Assembly (NCBI GenBank): GCA_026985755.1
Contig: JALSPX010000181.1
Span: forward strand, 1 to 9,956
Direction: 5' to 3'
Source: Sulfurovum sp.
Lineage (GTDB): Bacteria > Campylobacterota > Campylobacteria > Campylobacterales > Sulfurovaceae
Length of the DNA: 9,956 bases
Shown here piece by piece: positions 1 to 6,544 of this stretch. A program made the position numbers and the translations under genes. The notes beneath the pieces were generated by a model. The model was given only the letters and a program-made list of their open reading frames with translations, made no database searches and was not told the DNA's origin. How positions within the stretch are numbered: the stretch's first letter is position 1; each line of letters opens with the position of its first letter.

Positions 1-354
1 ATGACAAAAGATGCATCAGGAAATAGCTGTGAGTTAGACAATATATCGATGCCTGACAACCTTACTTTTATTCCAAAAACAGGTACATTGATTATCGGAG
101 AGGATACAAGCTATCATCAAAATGATGTGATTTGGGCATATCATCTTAAGGATAAAAAATTAACCCGTATCCAAACGACACCGTATGGATCAGAGACAAC
201 ATCTCCATACTACTATCCAGATATCAATGGCTTTGGCTATCTTATGAGTGTGGTGCAACACCCTTACGGAGAGAGTGACCAAGATAAAGTGCAAAACCCT
301 GATGAAAAAAGAGCCTATACTGGGTATATAGGGCCATTCCCCGTTATTCAATAA
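1..354 (+). CDS. PhoX/DUF839-family phosphatase, C-terminal fragment (5' end outside window)
   Basis: This is the last 117 residues of a protein whose start lies before the window; the ATG at base 1 is probably just an internal Met. The sequence has the C-terminal pattern of the PhoX/DUF839 beta-propeller family: a 'PDNLTF' segment (about residues 19-24), then 'GEDTSYHQNDVIWAY' (about 33-47), and a closing 'TGYIGPFPVI' strand. Known PhoX enzymes are secreted, Ca/Fe-dependent alkaline phosphatases that free phosphate from organic esters under phosphate limitation. The N-terminal signal (often Tat) and most metal ligands are not visible, so activity cannot be judged. The pst genes and Pho-box-like sites downstream support a phosphate role. 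The next gene starts 3 nt after the stop, which suggests an operon. Another DUF839 propeller protein of different function is the main alternative. Confidence 0.75.
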   Translation: MTKDASGNSCELDNISMPDNLTFIPKTGTLIIGEDTSYHQNDVIWAYHLKDKKLTRIQTTPYGSETTSPYYYPDINGFGYLMSVVQHPYGESDQDKVQNPDEKRAYTGYIGPFPVIQ

Positions 355-357
355 ACG

Positions 358-2013
358 GTGAAAACTTTGATAAAATATATCTTTGGCAGTGTGCTATCCC
401 TTTTTTTAGCTTCTATTTTGCTAGAGGCTAAAGGGATAGAGGTAGATATAAAAAATCGTTCTTTAGTCAATGATGCTGCACATATTCCTAGCCAGTGTTA
501 TACCAAAACCAAAACAGATGATGGAAAGATACATAATCCCTGTTTTAACTGTCATATCAGTTCAAAAGAGCCAAACTATATGAATGATTGGAATCTTCAA
601 ACTGCATATAGCTTTCCTGAGTATGCACTAAAAAATCACTGGATGAATCTCTTTAAGGATAGAAGTAAAGAGATTTCACGTATAGATGACAGGGAGATTT
701 TGGCGTATGTAAAAGAGAGTAACTATTTTGATACAAAAGGGAGATTGCAGTTGGCACAGAAGCTAAGAAATCTTCCTAAAAAATGGGATATCGATGGTGA
801 TGGTGTTTGGGATGGATATATACCCGATTGCTATTTTGATTTTGATGATGAAGGGTTTGACAAAGACCCAAAAGGAGCCTATACTGGCTGGAGAGCTTTT
901 GGGTATACACCATTTTTAGGTACTTTCTGGCCAACCAATGGTTCTACGGATGATGTATTAATACGTCTTCCTGCTGCATTTAGGATGAATAGTGAGGGGC
1001 TTTTTGACCTTGAGACGTATAAGGTGAATTTGCTGATTGTTGAAGCGCTGATTAAACAAAAGAGTATCAAGACTGACGAAATAGATGAGAAACAATTTGG
1101 TGTTGATTTAAACAAAGATGGCAAGATTTCGACTGCACACGAAATAGCCTTTTCTTATAATCCCTCCAAAGGGAAAAATATGAGTTATGTGGGTTTAGCC
1201 AAGAAAAAAGGTTACAAAATTGCCGCTGGACTCTACCCTAGAGGTACGGAATTTTTACACACGGTACGGTATATCGATATCGAGAAAAATACTGCAAAAA
1301 TGGCTCCACGTATGAAGGAACTAAGATATGCCAAAAAGGTCAATTGGTCTACGTATATGCAACATCAAGAGGTCTTGGAAGAGGAGCTCAAAGAGCGACA
1401 TGATTTTCCAGACAGATTAGAACAGTTTATAGGAGATGCAGAGAGGGGCATAAGCAATAAACGTGGCTGGCGATATCAAGGATTTATAGAGGATGAAACG
1501 GGAGCGTTAAGACCACAATCTTATGAGGAAAATCTTTTTTGTATAGGGTGCCACTCAAATCTTGGGGCTGTGGTTGATTCTACTTTTGCATATCAGCGAA
1601 AACTTGAGCATGGTACATTCCAAAATGGCTGGTTTCACTGGAGTCAAAAAGGTTTCAAAAATATGAAAGAGCCTAAAACCCCAGATGGAGAGTATGAATA
1701 TTCTCTCTATCTCAAAGAGAATGGGGCAGGCGATGAGTTTAGAGCCAATGATGAGGTGAGACAAAGATTTTTTGATCAAAATGGTTCTGTTAAAAAATCA
1801 GAGGTGAATACACTGCATCAAGATATATCTCACCTGTTACTCCCCTCAGAAAAAAGAGCTTTGGAGCTTAACAAAGCCTATAAAGTGATAGTAGATGAAC
1901 AGAGTTTTATTTATGGTAGAGATGCTACGAGTAAGCCTATGGACACAGTGTATAAAAAAATTAAAGAGGAGCAAGATACGGGAATTAAATATCCTATACG
2001 ATATGACAAATAA
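358..2013 (+). CDS. Exported di-haem c-type cytochrome-like protein
   Basis: The protein has 551 residues and a GTG start. The N-terminus has a basic head, a hydrophobic core and a plausible signal peptidase site near residue 24 (LLEA-KG), so it is probably periplasmic; no lipobox Cys is seen. Two CXXCH haem c motifs are present, CFNCH at 62-66 and CIGCH at 395-399. Two acidic loops, D144-I-D-G-D-G (144-149) and D250-x-N-x-D-G-K (250-256), resemble EF-hand calcium loops. A conserved-looking stretch around residues 175-200 (GAYTGWRAFGYTPFLGTFWP) lies between the haems. No obvious Shine-Dalgarno precedes the GTG, but the phosphatase stop is only 3 nt upstream, so translation is probably coupled. 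I do not recognise a named family. An electron-transfer or redox role is inferred from the haem motifs; the substrate is unknown. The association with a PhoX-like enzyme is unusual. Confidence 0.85.
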   Translation: MKTLIKYIFGSVLSLFLASILLEAKGIEVDIKNRSLVNDAAHIPSQCYTKTKTDDGKIHNPCFNCHISSKEPNYMNDWNLQTAYSFPEYALKNHWMNLFKDRSKEISRIDDREILAYVKESNYFDTKGRLQLAQKLRNLPKKWDIDGDGVWDGYIPDCYFDFDDEGFDKDPKGAYTGWRAFGYTPFLGTFWPTNGSTDDVLIRLPAAFRMNSEGLFDLETYKVNLLIVEALIKQKSIKTDEIDEKQFGVDLNKDGKISTAHEIAFSYNPSKGKNMSYVGLAKKKGYKIAAGLYPRGTEFLHTVRYIDIEKNTAKMAPRMKELRYAKKVNWSTYMQHQEVLEEELKERHDFPDRLEQFIGDAERGISNKRGWRYQGFIEDETGALRPQSYEENLFCIGCHSNLGAVVDSTFAYQRKLEHGTFQNGWFHWSQKGFKNMKEPKTPDGEYEYSLYLKENGAGDEFRANDEVRQRFFDQNGSVKKSEVNTLHQDISHLLLPSEKRALELNKAYKVIVDEQSFIYGRDATSKPMDTVYKKIKEEQDTGIKYPIRYDK

Positions 2014-2028
2014 AACACTCATAAATTT

Positions 2029-2072
2029 GGCTACAAGCATGTAACCATTTTGTAGCTGTTTTGTTATTGTTT
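2029..2072 (+). terminator. Candidate intrinsic terminator after the cytochrome gene
   Basis: GCTACAA (2030-2036) is the exact reverse complement of TTGTAGC (2050-2056). G-T pairs at 2029/2057 and 2037/2049 can extend the stem to about 9 bp, with an 11-13 nt loop. A T-rich run (TGTTTTGTTATTGTTTT, 2057-2073) follows. It lies 15 nt after the cytochrome stop codon, a sensible place for a rho-independent terminator. The stem has modest GC content, so it may be weak. It overlaps the Pho-box-like repeat of the next promoter. Confidence 0.5.
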
Positions 2073-2083
2073 TACTTTATGAT
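2041..2083 (+). promoter_or_regulatory. Pho-box-like direct repeat and -10 for the acyltransferase unit
   Basis: Half-sites GTAAC (2041-2045), GTAGC (2052-2056) and GTTAT (2063-2067) recur with an 11-bp period, separated by 6-nt AT-rich spacers. A TATGAT -10 hexamer sits at 2078-2083, 15 nt after the start of the last half-site, giving an expected transcript start near 2090 and a leader of about 20 nt before the GTG at 2111. The layout resembles the C. jejuni PhosR box (recalled as GTTTC-NAAAAN-GTTTC) but with diverged half-sites. Binding by a PhoB/PhosR-type regulator is inferred. Confidence 0.6.
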
Positions 2084-2110
2084 TTCAAAAAGAGAATTGG
2101 AGTCGTAACA

Positions 2111-2320
2111 GTGAGAGATATCATGACAGTATCAGAACAAAAATTAGAAAAATTAGCCAAAAGGTTGGCAAGAGAGTTTGCTATATCTACCGAAGAAGCC
2201 TTTGAAATCATTTATGAAGAGTGGGAGCTTGTAGAGGAACTTTTTGCAGCACACAAAAAAGCAAAAGCGGTCAAAGAACATTTGGTGAGAGAAATCAATA
2301 CACTTTACAGGATAGCATAA
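2111..2320 (+). CDS. Small helical protein, first gene of the acyltransferase unit
   Basis: This is a 69-residue protein of unknown function. The GTG start at 2111 is chosen because GGAG (2099-2102) lies 8 nt upstream; the in-frame ATG at 2123 is a worse fit, at 20 nt. The protein is charged and predicted almost wholly alpha-helical, with heptad-like patterns in KLEKLAKRLAREF (about residues 11-23) and EEWELVEELFAAHKKAKAVKEHL (about 36-58). It has no signal peptide or membrane segment, so it is probably cytoplasmic. Its TAA stop overlaps the ATG of the acyltransferase by one base (TAATG), so the two are translationally coupled and probably functionally linked, perhaps as a regulatory or scaffold subunit. 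That link is inference from gene order. It is the first gene after a Pho-box-like promoter. Confidence 0.75.
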   Translation: MRDIMTVSEQKLEKLAKRLAREFAISTEEAFEIIYEEWELVEELFAAHKKAKAVKEHLVREINTLYRIA

Positions 2321-4038
2321 TGCAACAGCTGAGTGTAGAAAATTATCTCGTCCACCACTATCCAAAGATAGAAAACTTTCCTGCAGTTGCCAAAAATCTT
2401 CTTTTTTCCAGTCTGAAAAAATTTTTGCATGAAAAACAAATCAATACCTTTTTAGTAGACAATGCACACAAGGATACCTTTAGTTTTATAGAAGCTGTTA
2501 TTGAATATTTTGATGTGGGTATTCAGCTTAACAAGAAGCAAATGGACAATATCCCTGCGTATGGGCGTGTGGTTATTATTGCCAATCATCCTTTGGGTGC
2601 GTTGGATGCCATTGCACTTATTCATCTACTTAAAGATGTCCGAAAAGATATCAAAATAGTCGCCAATGCATTTTTAGGACAATTTGAGAGTCTTGATGCC
2701 CTCGTTATCCCCGTAGATAATCTTACAGGCAAGACGACCAAAGCAACGCTTGAAGGCATTTATGAGGCATTGGAGAATGAAGAGGCTGTGATTATATTCC
2801 CTTCAGGGGAAGTGAGTCGTGCCAGACCAAATGGCATTAGAGATACAGCATGGAAATCGGGATTTTATAAAATAGCAAGCAAAACACACGCCCCTATTTT
2901 GCCTATATATATGCGTGCACATAATTCAAAAAGTTTTTATATGATTTCTATGCTTAACCGTTCATTGGCTACTGCCACACTACCTCATGAGATGTTTAAA
3001 GCCAAAGGGAAAGAGATAACTTTTACGATTGGGAATGCTATTCCTTATGAAAGTTATCATATCCCTAATCTCTCGCAGAAAGAGGCAGTGAAACTTTTGA
3101 GAAGACATTTTTATAGGGTAGCAAAAGGTAAAAAAAATATCTTTAAAGTACAAAAGGGTATATCGTTAGCAGAAGCACCCAGTGACATAAAGAGTGAACT
3201 TAAAAACGGAACGCTTTTAGGAGAGACCAGTGATGGGAAACAGATTATTGTGTACGAGAGTGAAGTAGAGAATTGTGTCATTAAAGAGATAGGACGTTTA
3301 CGTGAAATTAGTTTTCGTCATGTGGGTGAAGGTTCTGGAGAAAAAAGAGATATAGATAGTTATGATTTCTACTATAAGCATCTTGTGATATGGGACAATG
3401 AAGCGCTAGAAATTGCAGGTGCATACCGTATAGGAGAGTGTAAAGAGATTGTAGAAGATTTTGGTGTCGATGGACTCTATACCCATACGCTATTTAAATT
3501 TGATGAGGCATTTGAAACCTATTTTCAACAAGGTCTAGAGCTTGGTAGAAGTTTTGTGCAGCCTAAGTATTGGAATTCAAGGGCTTTGGATTATTTATGG
3601 CAAGGCATAGGCGCCTATGTACGGGTACATCCAAATATTCGTTATCTTTTTGGTCCAGTGAGTCTCAGTGATAGTTTTACGTCTCAAGCCAAAGCATTGC
3701 TTATCTATTTTTATAGCCACTATTTTAAAGCTTCATCTCCCTTAGTAAAACACAGAGCACGCTACAAGATACCCAAAGAAATAAAACACTACTGTGAAGA
3801 GATATTTTGTGGTCACGACTACAAGAGTGATCAGAGGGTGCTTAAAGAGGAGCTAGGATACATGGGATTTACTATTCCCACACTCTATAAGCAGTATGCA
3901 GAAGTGTGTGAAGAGGGAGGTGTACAATTTATGGACTTCGGATATGACAAAGACTTTAACTACTGTATAGATGGCTTTATATTGGTCGATTTGAACCTTA
4001 TGAAAACAACAAAAAGAAAAAGATACCTAGGAGTATAG
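2320..4038 (+). CDS. olsF: Bifunctional ornithine lipid acyltransferase, OlsF-like
   Basis: The protein has 572 residues. The ATG at 2320 overlaps the preceding stop; a longer in-frame ATG at 2221 would run through the upstream gene and adds 33 non-conserved residues. The N-terminal half (about 60-270) is a PlsC/LPLAT acyltransferase domain with the catalytic His-Asp motif NHPLGALD (89-96, H90 and D96) and the substrate-loop motif FPSGEVSR (160-167). The C-terminal half (about 310-555) resembles the GNAT/acyl-homoserine-lactone-synthase-like OlsB domain, including LELGRSFV (about 406-413). Proteins with both halves and about this length are OlsF enzymes. In those, the C-terminal domain N-acylates ornithine and the N-terminal domain O-acylates the lyso-lipid, making phosphorus-free ornithine lipid. 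Many bacteria do this when phosphate is scarce, which fits the Pho-box-like promoter upstream and pst downstream. Ornithine as the actual substrate is inferred; another amino acid such as glycine is possible. Confidence 0.8.
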   Translation: MQQLSVENYLVHHYPKIENFPAVAKNLLFSSLKKFLHEKQINTFLVDNAHKDTFSFIEAVIEYFDVGIQLNKKQMDNIPAYGRVVIIANHPLGALDAIALIHLLKDVRKDIKIVANAFLGQFESLDALVIPVDNLTGKTTKATLEGIYEALENEEAVIIFPSGEVSRARPNGIRDTAWKSGFYKIASKTHAPILPIYMRAHNSKSFYMISMLNRSLATATLPHEMFKAKGKEITFTIGNAIPYESYHIPNLSQKEAVKLLRRHFYRVAKGKKNIFKVQKGISLAEAPSDIKSELKNGTLLGETSDGKQIIVYESEVENCVIKEIGRLREISFRHVGEGSGEKRDIDSYDFYYKHLVIWDNEALEIAGAYRIGECKEIVEDFGVDGLYTHTLFKFDEAFETYFQQGLELGRSFVQPKYWNSRALDYLWQGIGAYVRVHPNIRYLFGPVSLSDSFTSQAKALLIYFYSHYFKASSPLVKHRARYKIPKEIKHYCEEIFCGHDYKSDQRVLKEELGYMGFTIPTLYKQYAEVCEEGGVQFMDFGYDKDFNYCIDGFILVDLNLMKTTKRKRYLGV

Positions 4039-4437
4039 GTGGGATATTTCAAAAAAGCAAAAGTAGGCCGAAAAGTCTATGACCTTATTTTTGGTAAAGG
4101 TAAGATAGTTGAAGTGTACGAAAAGAGTCATTACCTACTTATGGTGGAGTTTAACAATGACTATCAGGTAGCTTATACCGATGAAGGCATCCCTAATTGG
4201 GGCAACTTTAAAGACCAAACACTTTTTTATACAAAAGATATAGATTTAACCTCTGAAGACTTTTCTCCTGTGAAAAAAATACTTCCTTCCAAAAAAATCA
4301 TTAAACTACGTGATAAAAATAAACTTGAAGTACGTCTGCCTTCTGGGATATGGAAAAGTACCAAGCGTGTGGATGAAGACTATATAGAAAAACTTTTAAA
4401 AAAAGAGAAATATCACTTCTTCAGAAAGAAAAAATAG
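4039..4437 (+). CDS. Hypothetical basic protein with possible SH3/KOW-like N-terminal domain
   Basis: The protein has 132 residues. Its GTG start directly abuts the acyltransferase stop and is supported by GGAG at 4030-4033, 5 nt upstream. Residues about 8-55 (VGRKVYDLIFGKGKIVEV, then LMVEFNNDYQVAYTDEGI) follow a pattern I associate with small SH3-like beta-barrel proteins found in many bacteria and phages: a 'G.KVYD..FG.G.V' strand pair followed by '.V.F......Y..DG'. The C-terminal half is rich in Lys and Arg and ends RKKK, which would suit nucleic-acid or membrane-surface binding. There is no signal peptide or membrane helix. The tight junction places it in the acyltransferase operon. Function is unknown; the fold call is tentative. 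Confidence 0.8.
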   Translation: MGYFKKAKVGRKVYDLIFGKGKIVEVYEKSHYLLMVEFNNDYQVAYTDEGIPNWGNFKDQTLFYTKDIDLTSEDFSPVKKILPSKKIIKLRDKNKLEVRLPSGIWKSTKRVDEDYIEKLLKKEKYHFFRKKK

Positions 4438-4440
4438 TCT

Positions 4441-4472
4441 GTAACCAAAATGTTTCCAAGTTGTTTTATACT
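4441..4472 (+). promoter_or_regulatory. Pho-box-like repeat and -10 for pstS
   Basis: GTAAC (4441-4445), GTTTC (4452-4456) and GTTTT (4463-4467) form an 11-bp-period direct repeat. The core GTAACCAAAATGTTTC matches the C. jejuni PhosR consensus as recalled (GTTTC-NAAAAN-GTTTC) at all but two specified positions. The -10 hexamer TATACT (4467-4472) starts 15 nt after the second half-site start. There is no clear -35 hexamer, as expected for an activator-dependent promoter. The transcript would start near 4479, giving a leader of about 37 nt. The site begins only 4 nt after the previous stop codon, and no terminator is visible between them, so read-through into pstS is also possible. Confidence 0.7.
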
Positions 4473-4515
4473 TCGCACAATCCAGATGGATATTAAAATT
4501 TTCGAAGGAAAACAG

Positions 4516-5517
4516 ATGACATTTAAAAAACTTGTAACAGCAACACTTGTAGCTTCAGTGGCACTTACTGCAATACATGCAGAAGAGCTTAAAGGTAGAG
4601 GGGCATCATTCCCTGGACCAGTATACAAAGCGTGGACAGCAGCGTATTTTGCAGCCACGGGTAAAAAAGTAAACTATACACCCACAGGTTCTGGAGATGG
4701 GATTAAGTCTATCAAAAAAAGAATGGTTGATTTCGCTGGTTCAGATAAGCCATTAAAACCAGAAAAATTAAGAGAAGCAAAACTCTATATGTTCCCTTCT
4801 GTCGTTGGGTCTATTGTGCTTGCATATAATATTGATGGGGTAAAAGATGGTGAGCTTAAACTTAGCCGTGCAGCTATCGATGCAATCTTTACAGGTAAAG
4901 CAAAATTCTGGGATGATGCAGTGATTACCAAAGAAAATGCAGGACTTAAGCTACCCCACGAAGCGATTACTACTTGTGTGAGAGCAGATAAATCTGGTAC
5001 AACATTTAACTTTACATACTTCCTTAACAAAATTAACGATGCAATAAAAGTAAGTAAAAAGCCAACATGGAAAGCAGCCAAAGTAGTGGCGGGGAAATCA
5101 AACTCAGGTGTATCAGCAAACATCCAACAGATTAAAAACTCAATTGGATACATTGAGTATTCATATAAAATCAAATTGGGTCTTCCTGCTGCACAGGTAG
5201 AAAACAAAGAGGGTAAATTTATCAACCCAACAGTCAAATCTTTCCAAGATGCAGCAAAATATGCTTCATGGACAGCTGACAATGACTTCTATGCAGTCAT
5301 TGGTGACCCAGCAGGTGCGACCTCTTATCCTATCGTAGCGGCAACGTTTATTTTGCTTCCAGAAGAAAAAACTAAAACAAACAAACAAGTGACTGCCTTT
5401 ATGGATTGGGCATATAAGAATGGAGACAAGGCAGCTTCTGATCTTGGCTATGTTCCTCTTCCAGCATCTACAAAAGATGAAATAAGAAAATATTGGGAAG
5501 CAAAAAAAATTAAATAA
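4516..5517 (+). CDS. pstS: Periplasmic phosphate-binding protein PstS
   Basis: The protein has 333 residues and captures phosphate in the periplasm for the PstCAB transporter. The start is the ATG at 4516, because AAGGA (4505-4509) is 6 nt upstream and the protein then begins with a clean signal peptide (MTFKKLVTATLVASVALTAIHA, cleavage after A22). The in-frame ATG at 4450 would lie inside the Pho-box-like promoter and add residues without signal character. Mature-protein motifs match E. coli PstS: GRGASFPGP (27-35, S31/F32), GSGDG (58-62, S59), DFAGSD (72-77, D77) and RADKSGTT (156-163, R156, S160, G161, T162), which together supply the phosphate ligands. The GSSGG of E. coli reads GSGDG here, a small variation near the ligand. 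It is separated from pstC by a hairpin, which suggests PstS is made in excess of the permease. Confidence 0.96.
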   Translation: MTFKKLVTATLVASVALTAIHAEELKGRGASFPGPVYKAWTAAYFAATGKKVNYTPTGSGDGIKSIKKRMVDFAGSDKPLKPEKLREAKLYMFPSVVGSIVLAYNIDGVKDGELKLSRAAIDAIFTGKAKFWDDAVITKENAGLKLPHEAITTCVRADKSGTTFNFTYFLNKINDAIKVSKKPTWKAAKVVAGKSNSGVSANIQQIKNSIGYIEYSYKIKLGLPAAQVENKEGKFINPTVKSFQDAAKYASWTADNDFYAVIGDPAGATSYPIVAATFILLPEEKTKTNKQVTAFMDWAYKNGDKAASDLGYVPLPASTKDEIRKYWEAKKIK

Positions 5518-5530
5518 CTATCTTGCCATA

Positions 5531-5549
5531 GCAGTACTCAAAGTACTGC
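5531..5549 (+). terminator. Hairpin between pstS and pstC, possible attenuator or 3' stabiliser
   Basis: GCAGTACT (5531-5538) pairs perfectly with AGTACTGC (5542-5549) across a CAA loop, 13 nt after the pstS stop. No uninterrupted T-run follows; the sequence after it is GGGTAATATTTTGG. It is therefore a weak terminator at best, or a structure that protects the 3' end of pstS mRNA. Binding-protein genes often have such a hairpin to raise their level above the permease genes. Confidence 0.6.
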
Positions 5550-5551
5550 GG

Positions 5552-5583
5552 GTAATATTTTGGTAACCAACAGCTTTTATTGT
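5552..5583 (+). promoter_or_regulatory. Second, weaker Pho-box-like repeat upstream of pstC
   Basis: GTAAT (5552-5556) and GTAAC (5563-5567) are spaced by 11 bp. At the same distance as in the other sites (15 nt after the second half-site start) there is TATTGT (5578-5583), which matches TATAAT at four of six positions. It could be a distal promoter or an upstream regulator-loading site. GTAAC lies in a palindrome, TTGGTAACCAA (5560-5570). Confidence 0.35.
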
Positions 5584-5612
5584 GTCTATTTCCTTGGATT
5601 GCAGACTGCTTG

Positions 5613-5644
5613 GTTATCAAAATGTTACCATTTTGTAATACAAT
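5613..5644 (+). promoter_or_regulatory. Pho-box-like repeat and -10 for pstC
   Basis: GTTAT (5613-5617), GTTAC (5624-5628) and GTAAT (5635-5639) repeat every 11 bp with CAAAAT and CATTTT spacers. TACAAT (5639-5644) lies 15 nt after the second half-site start, the same as at the pstS and acyltransferase sites. The transcript would start near 5651, about 20 nt before the pstC ATG. This implies that pstCAB-phoU has its own phosphate-regulated promoter besides read-through from pstS. Confidence 0.6.
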
Positions 5645-5671
5645 CACACAAATTTTACTAAAGGTCTAACT

Positions 5672-6544
5672 ATGATGGGTGGAAAATTCTTCCGAAATTT
5701 TTCTTTTTTTTCTGCAACACTCTCCTTTTTTCTTCTTGTCGGTATCTTTGCTGTTTTATTTAGTTATGCACAGCAAGCACTTCATGAATTTGGTTTTGAT
5801 TTTCTTTGGGTTGAGCAATGGGAACCAGCTGAGGATGATGAGGGAGGTATCTTTGGTGGATATATCCCTATTGTAGGTACACTACTTAGTACAATTATTG
5901 CGATGGTGATTGCTACACCTTTAGCAATGGGAATTGCGATTTTTCTTACAGAAGTAGCCTCTAAAAATGTTGCCAAGCCAGTCTCTATTGCCATTGAATT
6001 ACTCGCAGCGATTCCTAGTATTATTTACGGTATGTGGGGGTTATTTTATTTTGCCCCTATTGTCCAGAACTTCTTTGGAGGAAATGGAGTGGGGTTGCTT
6101 ACTGCGGGGATTGTACTTGCGATTATGATTGTTCCTTTTATGGCAGCGATTACAAGAGATTCGATGAATACAACACCCAATGTCCTGAAAGAATCAGCCT
6201 ATGCGATGGGTGCAACAAAATATGAGGTGATTAAAGATGTCATCATGCCCTACTCTAAAGGCGGGATTATTGGGTCTATCATTTTAGCCCTGGGTAGAGC
6301 TTTAGGTGAGACGATGGCAGTAGCATTCCTTATTGGTTCGGTGATGAGTACAGCCAAACATATGACAGACCCAACGACTTCTATCCCAGTACTTTTGGCA
6401 AACAATTTTGCAGAAGCACAGGATTTGGAGATGAGTTCTATGTATTATTTAGCACTCATCCTCTTTATTGTTAGTTTTGTGATTATCTCTACTGCGAAGT
6501 TTTACTTTTTAGGCAGAACGCCATCAATAAAAAAGGCTAAATAA
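5672..6544 (+). CDS. pstC: Phosphate ABC transporter permease PstC
   Basis: This 290-residue inner-membrane permease pairs with PstA to form the phosphate channel. Hydrophobic segments lie at roughly 10-35, 65-95, 103-128, 138-160, 200-225 and 257-280, giving six helices. The ABC-permease EAA loop is ESAYAMGATKYEVIKDVIMP (174-193), which contacts PstB. An acidic segment after helix 1 (about 36-62, including EPAEDDEGG) is probably periplasmic and is typical of PstC rather than PstA. AAGG (5661-5664) sits 7 nt before the ATG at 5672; the adjacent ATG at 5675 is an alternative that drops one Met. The stop overlaps the pstA start by one base (TAATG), so the two subunits are translationally coupled. 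The call is secure from motif and operon order. Confidence 0.95.
   Translation: MMGGKFFRNFSFFSATLSFFLLVGIFAVLFSYAQQALHEFGFDFLWVEQWEPAEDDEGGIFGGYIPIVGTLLSTIIAMVIATPLAMGIAIFLTEVASKNVAKPVSIAIELLAAIPSIIYGMWGLFYFAPIVQNFFGGNGVGLLTAGIVLAIMIVPFMAAITRDSMNTTPNVLKESAYAMGATKYEVIKDVIMPYSKGGIIGSIILALGRALGETMAVAFLIGSVMSTAKHMTDPTTSIPVLLANNFAEAQDLEMSSMYYLALILFIVSFVIISTAKFYFLGRTPSIKKAK

Noticed and set aside
1..3. ATG at base 1 as a true gene start
   Set aside because: The encoded fragment is only the C-terminal end of a much longer family, so the Met is most likely internal and the window edge is accidental.
879..1124. Minus-strand open frames such as 879-1124, 4785-5282, 7743-8042 and 9409-9666
   Set aside because: They lie opposite well-supported genes, show no recognisable motif, and have low-complexity Ser/Leu/Ile composition typical of antisense shadows.
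2221..2319. Longer N-terminus of the acyltransferase from ATG 2221
   Set aside because: It would read through the 69-aa gene in another frame, adds 33 residues without family similarity, and the ATG at 2320 makes a typical TAATG coupling.
4450..4515. Longer N-terminus of PstS from ATG 4450
   Set aside because: It starts inside the Pho-box-like promoter before the expected transcript start, and it would bury the clear signal peptide that begins at 4516.
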